From positions 8,894,447-8,958,446 of the forward strand of contig CP136061.1 in the NCBI GenBank assembly GCA_032622095.1: 64,000 bases of DNA, written 5' to 3'. This document shows, in pieces, positions 46,500 through 56,530 of the stretch. Made by a program: the position numbers and the translations under genes. Numbering within the stretch: the stretch's first letter is position 1; every line of letters starts with the position of its first letter. Source of the stretch: Siphonodentalium dalli. Lineage: Eukaryota; Mollusca; Scaphopoda; Gadilida; Siphonodentaliidae. The notes beneath the pieces are model-generated. The model worked only from the letters and a program-made list of their open reading frames with translations. It was not told where the DNA came from and did not search any database.

Positions 46500-47180
46500 G
46501 AGTATTCAATTTGGAAATTGCCAACAGCTGGGGTTTGATTTCCAACAGTTACTGCTCACTCACGGCCAGGATGGCAGCATTATTCTAATGGATCAGTAGT
46601 AGTGTTGTCACGGAATACTCTGACAACATTTTGAGTTCCGAAACTGAAAATTGCAAACTCCTATAACATCTAGACTGGCCTCAAGATTTCCAATTGTTGG
46701 AAATTTCAAACCTCAGACCCCACCGACCCTAAGGTCGGAAAATTTCCAACTGATGCCATTTCAATCAAATTTGTTTACCAAAGGTAGGACAATAAGCAAA
46801 TGTTTAATTAAATGTTTAATTAATAATTGTTGGAAACTCAAACTACGAGAACAATCTCAACCTATGGTTTGTATAATGTTCGGTCAGAAATATCCAACTG
46901 CTGACAATTTAAATTGCCAACAGCTGGAAAGCTTGGTGCCGGTTGGAAGATTCAAATCCAAAGGGGTGCAAATGGAAACTCGCGAAGCAAGGAGTTTGTT
47001 GTCTGGTTCAAGAGGGTGCAATTACGCAGGGCGTCAGACATAGCGTAGTGACGAGACTGAACTCTGTGCAATCATCAATTCCTATTCTTACAGTACACCC
47101 CCTCAACATCTATAAGCATGATAGGGTATACAACATACAACTTAAAGTGGAACGGTGTCCACTGCCGTAGCCTAAGCTTA
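46500..47180 (+). repeat. dispersed repeat R1, copy B
   Basis: Shares with copies C and D: tttccaacagttactgct, catctagactggcctcaaga, ttggaaatttc, aaggtcggaaaatttccaac and aggacaataagcaaa. B and C are adjacent in direct orientation, so they may be a tandem duplication. Confidence 0.8.
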
Positions 47181-48535
47181 ATTATCTTGGAAAACCATGA
47201 GCAGAGGCGTGGCTAGATGGTTTCCGCGTTGGGGAGGTGGTGTCCACCTTGGAATGTTCAACTGCACCCCCTTTGGGGTTTGATTTCCCAACAGTTACTG
47301 CTCCCTCACGGCCTGGATGGCAGCATTATTCGAAATAGATCAGTAGTATTGTTGTCACTAGCCAGGAAAGGAACGGAATACTTTGAGAAAATTTTGAGTT
47401 CCGAAACTGAAAATAGCAAACTCCCTTACATCTATACTAGATCTACACTGGCCTCAAGATTCCAAATGTTGGAAATGTCCAACCTGAGACCCCACCCACC
47501 CTAAGGTCGGAAAATTTCCAACTGATGTCATTTCAGTCAATTGTTTTACCAAAGGTAGGACAATAAGCAAAATGTTGTTCTAAAACAACAATTAATAAAT
47601 GTTGGAAAACTATACGATAACAATCTCAACCTATTGTTTGTGTGACCGTGTGAAAGTTCCAATTAATGTTCTGTCAGAAATATCCAACACTGTTGACAAT
47701 TTTGTGAGAGGTGAGACACCAGTGCAACACCCATGCCGCCATGTGCATTATCACACATGGACCGTGCACTATCACACATGGATCGTGAAATTTAGGTAAT
47801 GAGGATGACATTTAATTCTTCCTCATATATACAGTCGGATCACTCGGATGCCATCACACGAAACTGACATAATTTAGTTTTCGTCTCTAGGAATTGAAGG
47901 GTTAAACTTCAAATTCAAACTTTAAGTTGCTTGTGGAGGAAATTAATCGACGACGCACGCTTATCGTTGAAATTCCACGTTATACGTCATGATATTCTCA
48001 ACTAAAGTACTTACCGGTACTTCTTCGGGTCCCTGGCTGGTGATGGTACGTGGTTAGAAGGAACTAAATAAGTAGATTACGTCCCTTTCGTTTTTACACC
48101 CAATCTCGAATACGAGTTAAAAAAATTCTGGCACGCGATTGGCGTATAATATTTCAATAATATTTACAAATTTAAAAGATATAATACATATGGCATGTAT
48201 AAATGTGGTTTTCCCTAGTCTGAAATGCGTTCGTGTCCAAACATTGACGGGAGAATAAGGCATGGTATTTGTTTTCATCAGCAGTTCAAATTTTGTGCAA
48301 AAAGTGGGGTAGTGTGGAATACGCGTGCTGTAAAATTGAAAAAGGTGTGGTCAGGATAGTACTCATGCATGGCAAAAGATGCGCGAAGGGTTGGGCTTCA
48401 CGAAATTAACGATTTCGTGCAATTAATATGTAGCAAATTTAGTGGGTGGGGCCAAACATTAACACTGAGGACTATGGAAAACATTTGGTTCCTTCTAACC
48501 ACGTGGTGCATTATCCAAATAATAATCCATTAAAC
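47095..48535 (+). repeat. dispersed repeat R1, copy C, interrupted
   Basis: Matches copy D (61376-62327 plus 63664-63713) along its length: gtgtccactg..gtagccta, gactggcctcaaga, gaattgaagggttaaacttc, ttaccggtacttcttcgg and gcattatccaaataataatc. At 48048-48504 a TIR element interrupts it. Confidence 0.82.
48048..48504. mobile_element. 457-bp TIR element inserted in R1 copy C
   Basis: The ends are perfect 17-bp inverted repeats, acgtggttagaaggaac and gttccttctaaccacgt. Flanks are gatggt / ggtgca, giving at most a 3-bp duplication (ggt). No coding capacity. Copy D of the host repeat lacks it. Confidence 0.75.
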
Positions 48536-48837
48536 AAATAAGCAAATTAATTTATAAATTATACATTATGTGCGCCAATGTGTTTGAAATCTTGTGTTTT
48601 TATGTGTTCAGATGTTTTCAAATAAAATCAAATATAGAATTAGAAAATAGCTAAAAATTAGCGAAAACTGAGTGAAAATTGGCGAAAATATACTTCGGTC
48701 ATCCGTCGATGCTTCTGGCTGCAATATTCGCTCCGAGAGCTTTCCCAAGGCAAGTTTTTGTGATATATTCAGAGAAATATATACCGGTAATAACCAATCA
48801 GTAAAATATCCTTTAATTTGGAGTTTCTCTAAAAACG

Positions 48838-48945
48838 CCCAGCTGGGCAGCTCAACTGGGCTTTTATTCCATTTAAAACCGCCCAGCTGGGCAGCTCAAC
48901 TGGGCTTTTATTCTATTGTTTTAAAACCGCTCAGCTGGGTTTTTA
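48838..48945. repeat. tandem palindromic repeat (gcccagctgggc)
   Basis: Two near-perfect copies of gcccagctgggcagctcaac followed by tgggctttta, about 50 bp apart (48838 and 48882), and a partial third (48930). Each contains the palindrome gcccagctgggc. Confidence 0.85.
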
Positions 48946-48989
48946 TCGTGTCTCAAACTTCGTTTCGTTTCGATAAATCTGCGTTATAG

Positions 48990-49110
48990 AAGTTTTATCA
49001 TTTTTACTTCCGGGAATTAAAAACTCATGACTTGTCACAAACGCATTTTGGTCCATCTTCACGGGGACTAGATTTTTACAAAGTGTAATAAGTAGTTGTC
49101 TTCGAGCAAG
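48990..49110 (-). repeat. dispersed repeat shared with 54985-55075
   Basis: On the minus strand, actacttattacactttg, then aatctagtccccgtgaagatgg, matches plus-strand 54998-55045. The short minus-strand frames here (48943-49383) have no domains. Confidence 0.6.
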
Positions 49111-49474
49111 CGCGAGATCACATCTACATTTCAAATAGAAGAGTTGTTATAAGGGAGATAATTTGGCGTCACACGAATTCACAATCTCTACTGCAATCGG
49201 TAAACCTCGGTGATTTCCGTAGCAAATCCGAGAAGTTGCGATTGACATCTGCTGGGCACTGGCGTCCAACTCATTTAAGCACTGAGGACAGCATCTAGTG
49301 TTTAATAACGTATCAAGGGTCAAGCAAATTATTAAAGCACCATGCAGGGACCTTGAATCAGCGATAGAGTGATCGCATAACACAACAACAACAACAACTA
49401 CTCATTTCTTGCTTCTTATTGTCTTGAAAAATGTTAAAGGTGTTCAACGAAACCGTATTGTAAAGAGTAGGCCC

Positions 49475-50488
49475 ATATATGAGGCCCCCACCCCCATGGA
49501 ATACCACTTAACATAGAGCGTGGAATACGGAATACCAGTTCATATGGGAGGCCAAATTCACATTTATTAAGAACTAGCAGGGTTACCCGGCGTTGCCCAG
49601 GTTAATGTATGGTGTGGATATTTGTTGGGAATAGAGAATGCTCTTGCTTAAAGTGTTATACGTTTTCTCATAAATTGTATATTCAAATAGCATCACAAAA
49701 CATGATTATGACAACAACGGCGTCACTTTAGAAAATTCTAACCCCGACCATTATCTTTCTCGTAAAAAGCTACTCCTAGTAGACCCCTTTGGCATCATCT
49801 AGATGGTCCCCTGTGAATTTCTATAGAACACAGACAGACAGACAGACATTCGCAAATATAGATATAGAAGATTGCGCTGAAGCGCAATCCAGCTTGATTC
49901 ATATAAATTGCGCTGAAGCACAATTATTGTTACAAGCTTACACCCCTGAACAGATACATATAGGTTATTCCATTAATTAACTGGGGGTTCCCATATATGG
50001 GAAAATAATTAATTGCGCTGCAATTGAATTGCACTTCAGCGCAATTGAATTGTGCTTGAGCGCAATTAATTTTCTATTAGATTTATTTATTAATTAACTG
50101 GAGAGTTTAGCCATATATATAAAATTAATTGCGCTTCAGCGCAATTAATTTTCAATTGCGCTGAAGTGCAATTGAATTGCGATGAAGCGCAATTGAATAG
50201 TACTGAAGCGCAATTGAATTGCGCCAAGCACAATTATTAATAAATGTGAATTTGGCCTCCCATAAGTTAACAGCCATATGGAATATATCTGTATGTCAAA
50301 CCGTGAATTTATTGTGACAAAAATCGCATTTATATTATTATTATGATCATTTTTTGGAAGGTAGGAGTACGAATACCGGTATTTTTGGAATACCGAACAC
50401 CTCCTAACAGAGGGGCCGGAATACGGTGTACCTCATAACAGGGCATGGAATACGGCGTACGAAAAGGGGGGGTGGGGGCCTCATATAT
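49475..50488. mobile_element. ~1-kb foldback with internal gcgc/aattgaa palindromes
   Basis: The outer ends atatatgaggcccccacccc (49475) and the complement at 50468-50488 are inverted. Further in, gggaggccaaattcacattt (49550) pairs with its complement near 50235. The core 49870-50240 is a run of palindromic units attgcgctgaagcgcaattg in both orientations. 49573-49605 carries actagcagggttacccggcg, a motif seen at the start of other dispersed invertebrate repeats. Confidence 0.75.
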
Positions 50489-50529
50489 AAAACGCGTGTG
50501 TAATTGAAGTAGAATTATAGGCTTTAGTC

Positions 50530-50675
50530 ACAGTTACTGGACATAAAGTCCCAAAAATAAGGTTTTAATTGAGTTTATAAATCGGTATCCCAATATAAAG
50601 AGCTGTTTATATTGGGATACCGATATATAAACTTGATTAAAACCTTATTTTTGGGACTTTATGTCCAGTAACTGT
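50530..50675. mobile_element. palindromic MITE with 9-bp target duplication
   Basis: The arms 50530-50599 and 50606-50675 are an almost perfect 70-bp inverted repeat around a 6-bp loop (gagctg). Termini are acagttactgg / ccagtaactgt. Both sides are flanked by the direct repeat GCTTTAGTC (50521-50529 and 50676-50684). A 9-bp duplication is characteristic of Mutator-like (MULE) transposition. Confidence 0.9.
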
Positions 50676-50879
50676 GCTTTAGTCTAGACAAGCATGTAAA
50701 TCCAGAAAATGAAGGTACATGGTTTAGAACTTGATATTTACAGAATTACTTTAAAAAAAAATGATTTCTGTTAGAAAATAATTGTATATGTTCCAAGGAA
50801 ACTTGGAAATTGGGGTAATTTGACCAGGGGAGCGTTATTAGATAGGCCCTGTTTATGTGATGCCAAATTCACTTTTATT

Positions 50880-51010
50880 AATTATTTATGCTTAAATGCA
50901 ATTATTTGTGCTCATGACAAATATTTATGCTCAAGCGTAAAAACACTGCTCTTAAAGACAAATATTTGTGTTTAAGCGCAAATATTTGTACTTAAGCGCA
51001 AATATCTGTA
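50880..51010. repeat. degenerate ~20-bp tandem repeat (caaatatttgt.cttaagcg)
   Basis: About six units of caaatatttgtgcttaagcg with changes. Preceded by ccaaattcacttttattaa, also seen at the inner arms of the 49475-50488 foldback, so probably a relative of that element. Confidence 0.7.
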
Positions 51011-51192
51011 AATATGTACATTTCATTCCCCATCAATATAAGATCTTCCCTCAAAAATAAAATAGGCTTCTCCATGTTTCTGTGTGGTGGACTACACTGA
51101 AGCACAATTATTTGTCCTTAAGCTTAAGTATGAAATAATTGTGTTCCCATACCTGTTGACCTCAGATGTATTGAAAGGGCACTAATAATTAT

Positions 51193-51451
51193 ATATATCC
51201 AAAATGGTTGGCTGAAGGCCAGGGTCACTCTCACCAAAAAATGTGCTGACAGGTTTTGAAATCTTGTGATAAATGACGTTTAGTTTTCGTGGGTCACTGA
51301 AAACAAACTGCTGATTGGTGCCAGACCTTCAGAAACAGAGTTTGAGTGTAACTGTGTTAGTGCCGAACACAAACCCTGTGTACCCTTCAGCACATTTTTA
51401 AAACATGTGTACCATTGGGCACTTTTTTGTGAGAGTGACCTCTTCAGTAAG
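51193..51451. mobile_element. TIR element R2, copy 1
   Basis: Ends ggccagggtcactctcacca (left) and gtgagagtgacctcttca (right) are inverted. The interior shares acacaaaccctgtgtaccct and ttcagcacattttt with copy 2 at 52791-53120. Confidence 0.65.
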
Positions 51452-52790
51452 TTCAGTTAAATGTACCCTTGCAGCATCATATTGTGAAAGATCATGTTGA
51501 CCTCAGACAACATAAAATGGCAAATATGAATAAAGAGCATTCCTTATCAGCTTAGAAGATATGCAGGAAAATTCATAGATGCATCACCTGACCAGGACTT
51601 AAAGGGGACAAATAAATTATATGATCAATAAAGAGCATTTATTATCAGCTCAGAAGATATAAGGGACAAGAGCATTGGTGGTGCATGCCACTGCATGGCA
51701 CAATAAGCCTTTTAGCCATTTTGAATGGTACTACCGCAAAAGAAATGTATTTTTAACTTTAAAATGAACAACATGCTTGATTATGATCAGGTCGTCCAAA
51801 CTTGAGTTATTGATTGGAAACAAAAATTGAATATTCAAAACCAGAATTATCGGTCAGAAATCAAAATGTTATGAAATCGGTCAAATACTAAGTAAAAAAG
51901 GGATGTAACTCATGCGGAAATCATTGGACAGAACCCATATTCAAACATGGCCTGTATTTTTAGCTGGGAATATACAGATACCAAATTTGGATCAGATAAA
52001 ATAATCCAAACTGGAGACCCTCTAGCCTGGTAATGAAAAATGTATTTCACCTACTTGTCAATACACTAGTAAATGGTAAATTAATGATATGAAAACAGTT
52101 TCAGGATGTTCCTTCTCTTGGTTCTACAGTAATTTAGATATTATATATGTGTCTGGCTCAATTAATACTAGAGATACTTGAAAATACTCATTCTCCCTTG
52201 AAAACAATTGGTAGCAATTAAAGATGAATAATCCGAATGAATGCTCCAAAATTACTATTTGTTTGGCTTCAGGGGTAATAAATATTAAATCATCATTAGA
52301 ATCGAGGAGTGATCAGATATAAAAAAATTTAAATTTGTTATTTCCTGAGATATGTAATATTTGGCGACCTGGCAATTATTCGTCAAACTGACAGTCTCGG
52401 ACCAAATTGCGGATGAAGATGGATAACTGTAAAATTAAGTGGCTTTGGGTGTCAGGTATTGGACAATCCGACCAAATTTCGTGGAACAAAATATTGATAA
52501 ATAGTGTATTTTTGGGAAATTTAAGAGAAAGTAATATAACTCCAGTTCACATGAACTATCATTTAATAATATGATCTATTATGGCATTAGGACATTAATA
52601 TTATGACTAAATACAGTATTCTTCTTTGTGCAATTCTCTGCACTCTTCTGTTCGTCTGTTCTAGCTTCAAATCAGTTAACTGTAGGACATTTTTTGCATC
52701 TTCCACCTGAAAAAAATAGTATGTATTTATTATTATTATTATTTGCTTATTTCAGTAACAGTGATAACTGAGTAACCAGATAGTAAGGCT
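51452..52790. other. non-coding
   Basis: A direct repeat of aataaagagcat..ttatcagct.agaagatat at 51529 and 51629. No gene recognised. Confidence 0.45.
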
Positions 52791-53120
52791 GAAGGGGTCA
52801 CTCTCACCGAAAAAATTGCTGAAGGGCACAGAGGATTTTCAAAATGTGCTGAAGGGTACACAGGGTTTGAAACGTCATTCTAAAGGACATTCAGTTTTCG
52901 TATCTGCCATGATTTCTGTTAGAGAATAATTGTTTATGTTCCAATGAATATTAAAATGTACTGAAAACAAACTACTAATGGGCGCCAGACTTTCATGAAC
53001 ACAATTTAAGTAATGGTGTTCGTGCCGATCACAAACCCTGTGTACCCTGAACAGCACATTTTCAAACCACAAACCCTGTGCACCCTTCAGCACTTTTTTG
53101 GTGAGAGTGACCCCTTCATT
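52791..53120. mobile_element. TIR element R2, copy 2
   Basis: Ends ctgaaggggtcactctcacc and ggtgagagtgaccccttca form inverted repeats continuing inward (tgctgaaggg, cacagggtttg) for about 80 bp. 52909-52975 holds an atgatttctgttag..aataattgt segment also present at 50760, probably a nested repeat. Confidence 0.78.
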
Positions 53121-53384
53121 GGTAGTAAGCACAATAGAAGAATGTTCCATTCCACTATCAGGGATTTTTTAACATGTAGTTTCATCTCTCATCCCATATT
53201 TTGTAGAAATATTAAGAGCATAAGAGGGCGGCAATTATTGTATGTCCAATAAGAGGGACTGTAGTTAATCCTAATAATTCCATAAACATAAAGAATGTTT
53301 TCATTATTACAGTCTCTTACTCAGATGGCCGATTCAACAATAATCCAAGTTATTTATGTATTTATTGCTTGGTTATCTCATCCA

Positions 53385-53580
53385 AGTTTGTGATATAATA
53401 GATATTATCTCGATATCTCGAGATCTCGACATATTATCTCGAGATCTTGACATAATTATCTTGAGATCTCGAGAACTGCTGGACGGATTTCGACGAAATT
53501 TGATACCTAGGGGTACTTTTGTCCGGGGAGTGTTTTGGATGGGTCAAATCGTGAACCCGACCTGACATTGACCTTCAATA
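53385..53580 (+). repeat. atctcgagat repeat with conserved 3' tail
   Basis: Four or more overlapping palindromes atctcgagat (53407-53480), then gagaactgctggacggattt and cgacgaaatttgatacctag. The tail resembles widespread dispersed repeats of invertebrate genomes. Confidence 0.6.
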
Positions 53581-54180
53581 CAGCCACCGTACAGTCTGAA
53601 TAGCTGGAAAATGTTGTAACTAACATTTTATCATCTACTAGTACTGGGGTAAATAACTTACATGTAAGCTTGCTACCGGTATGCTGTGGGGTACGCCAAT
53701 AAATCACAAATCGGAAGAAAATGTATTGTAAACGTGTTATGTACATGCAGCCACCAAAAGATGAGTTGGTAAATTGTCAACAGCTACCAGTACACATCCA
53801 ACTATGTAAAAATAAGGCAAACTTACCGGCAGTTCACTTATTTGATGTGCAGGATGAACTATAGTGCATTCAGTTCAGCCATCGCTCTTTTCTATCTCTG
53901 ACATTACAGTGCAGAAACAGGAATCTTAAGAATGAAAATAAAAATATATGTCAACTGTTTAATAGATGAATGTATGCAAAAACTATTGTGTACATCTATT
54001 TGAGCATAATTTGGAATTAAAATGTTCAGGATATAATCACTCATATGCCCATATGATTACTTTGGCATGAGCTTTTATTGGAAATTAGCTTCAATTTCCT
54101 TTGTATATTTTTCAAAATGATTCTGATACAAAAATGATGAGCTTAGCCTTATAACTTTATGCATGTACATATTCAAGTAT
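53581..54180. other. non-coding
   Basis: Nothing recognised. Confidence 0.5.
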
Positions 54181-54189
54181 ATGGCACAC

Positions 54190-54340
54190 TAGTCCAACAA
54201 ATTAGACTTGCGGATAATAAGAGGAATTTTAATATTTGGACGTTTACGGACCGCTTAATCCTTCTAGAAGGGTTAAGATAATCGTAAATGCCCAAATATT
54301 AAAATATATCTTAACCCGAACAGTCTAATTTGTTGGACTA
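54190..54340. mobile_element. palindromic MITE with 9-bp target duplication
   Basis: Termini tagtccaacaaattagac / gtctaatttgttggacta are perfect 18-bp inverted repeats. The interior forms a longer imperfect stem (ttaatatttgg / ccaaatattaa; ggttaag / cttaacc). It is flanked by the direct repeat ATGGCACAC (54181-54189 and 54341-54349). The 9-bp duplication again indicates a Mutator-like mechanism. Confidence 0.9.
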
Positions 54341-54349
54341 ATGGCACAC

Positions 54350-55228
54350 ATGTGAACATTTTTTAAATATTGAATAAAACACCCATGACATTGACACATA
54401 CTACTATACTATGTTGATTCCTATATACTAGTACTTGATCTACTGTAAAAATAATTTGTTTATATAAAACCAGTTGATGAATGATGTTTTGCTCAGAGTT
54501 CCCCCTGCAATATTATTTGGGTCTGCACGTTTATTAACTTTCAATTGAATTTCCGGGGTCCCCCCCCCCGCACTATTAATCTTGGAGCCAGAGATTAAAT
54601 TTGAATTATAATTTATAGTAATAACTTATACATAGATATACGTTACCACTCTAAGTTATAACACGATGATCCAATATATTACTTAAACTAAATACTTACA
54701 AAGATTGGCTAACTATGTGAGTATGTCTGACTGAGTCTTGACGTTGAAATTCAACAAACAGTAAAATATTTGAAATTAAAAATCTAAAAAAAATCTGATA
54801 AAAACTTTGAATTGCTTCCAGATAATAACTGGAATGTGTACATTTGCCGTTACTTTAAACTACGTGCTAGTACCAGCACTTAGTATCCACAATTAATTAA
54901 GAAACAAGCTGTTAATGATGATAAACATTCAAATAAACCCGGCACTCACACAGTAATCCGGAACGCAAAGGTCGTTTTGAAGACGTACACGGAACCAGCT
55001 ACTTATTACACTTTGAAAATATCTAGTCCCCGTGAAGATGGGACCCCCAGCGTCACAAACATTATTTTATCATATTGTCATCACAAAAAGACACATTATG
55101 GCACCACACTCTATATATCGGTCAACATTGGACACTGAATGTTCAATTGGACATCTATCGTTAAATTTAGCTATAGAATATTTGCTCAAAGGATATTTTT
55201 ATTTCACAATTTCGAGTCACATTTTCAG
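54350..55228. other. non-coding upstream of ENPP exon, includes dispersed repeat
   Basis: 54500-54600 carries the gggtctgcacgtttattaa repeat and a C-run. 54985-55075 is a copy of the 48990-49110 repeat. An ATG at 55032 opens in frame with the exon below but lies inside that repeat, so I doubt it is the native start. Confidence 0.5.
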
Positions 55229-56065
55229 TTTCTCATCCGTCACAGCTCATAGCAATGCAGTTAGAGAAACGGGAACACTTCCTGGGGCACCAAAAGTTAT
55301 TCTGGTTTCATTCAATGGATTCAGATGGGAATATTTAAAAAGAGCACACACTCCAAACTTTGATAACATAATTGAACGAGGCATTAATGCAAAATACGGC
55401 ATAAAAAATGTTTTCTTGACTAAAACAGTTCCGAACCATTAGTCATTACACGATCGTAACTGGTTTATACGAGGAAAGCCATGGAGCCGTCGGAAATGAT
55501 ATGTACGACCCACACTTGAACCGTAGATTCTCAATACATAATCTTACCCAGGACACTGAATCGGAATGGTTTGACAATGGCGGTGAACCTATTTGGGTGA
55601 CAAACCAAATTGCAAGCCCTGGTCGAAAAAGCGGCATCGTATCGTGGCCAGGAAGCGCTGCATCAGTCAAAGGGACATTACCTTCAAAATACCTACTGTA
55701 TAATAAACTTCTCACTTTCAAAACGCGTGTCGATATCTTGATAAGCTGGTTCAAAGACAAATTTCCTATAAACCTTGGACTGTTGTACTTTGAGCAGCCT
55801 GACAAACTTGGACATCAAGCTGGTCCAGAATCAGAGAATATAACTCGACTCATATCAGAACTCGATAGCTTAGTGGGTTATTTGCTGGATGAACTCGAGG
55901 AACATAACCTGCTGGATAGCATAAATTTGTTGATAACAAGTGACCACGGTATGGCGTCGACTCCACCTGACAAGCAAATAAACTTGGACATCTACATAGA
56001 TCCACACCAGTATCAAGTGACAACATCCAATCCTGTTGCAGGGATCTATCCAGCAGAAGATGAGT
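55229..56065 (+). pseudogene. ENPP (nucleotide pyrophosphatase/phosphodiesterase)-like exon, disabled
   Basis: A large exon of an ENPP4/5-like ectoenzyme. A good acceptor (cacattttcag) ends at 55228 and a good donor (ga|gtaaag) lies at 56066. It encodes PKVILVSFNGFRWEYL, the nucleophile region FLTKTVPNH, then (other frame) GGEPIWVTNQIASP, FEQPDKLGHQAGPESENIT, LLITSDHGM and SNPVAGIYP. Family members hydrolyse phosphodiester bonds of extracellular nucleotides or lipids, using Thr and two zinc ions. Two defects: seven extra bases (near 55440-55446) after PNH give a stop and frameshift, and the first zinc-ligand Asp (SFDG in the family) is Asn. The remaining ligands D..GH and DH are kept. The next exon was not found in the window. 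A decayed gene or partial duplicate is likeliest. Confidence 0.85.
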
Positions 56066-56109
56066 AAAGTATTATTGGCAGGGCCCGATTTAACTGGATT
56101 TGTATCACA

Positions 56110-56530
56110 ATTTTTATGTTTACCCATACCATAGTATGGTAAACATAGCGTCGTTGTCCGGATTGACCACTCGTCGTTCGTCCGTCTGTCTGTAGACAGT
56201 AGACACTTTACGAGTAATGCGAAAACTCAAACATTTTTTATCCGATCGGAACCAAATTTTTTATAAGGTTTTCTAACTTTCTCAGGTTTGATCCGAGTTT
56301 TTATTACAGAGTTATGGCCCTTTTTCAACTTAGAATTCACGCATTCTGCCATAATTCAAACATTTTTTATCTGATTGGAACAAAATTTGGTACCGGGTAT
56401 GTGAGTTTAACAGCCCAAAATACAGATCGAGTTCGAATATGGGTTTGATCCGATTAATTTTAAAGGAGTTATGACCCTTTTTCGAGAAAAAAAATCAAAC
56501 AAAACAAATTCGATTTTTTTGTAGATTTAG
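56110..56530 (+). repeat. dispersed repeat with ccatagtatgg palindrome and internal duplication
   Basis: Starts taccatagtatggtaaacat, then cgtcgttcgtccgtctgtct. It contains two copies of attcaaacattttttatc(c/t)gat..ggaac(c)aaatttt (56230, 56350) and ttatggcccttttt / ttatgacccttttt (56315, 56470). The style is a common invertebrate dispersed repeat. It lies in what would be the ENPP intron. Confidence 0.65.
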
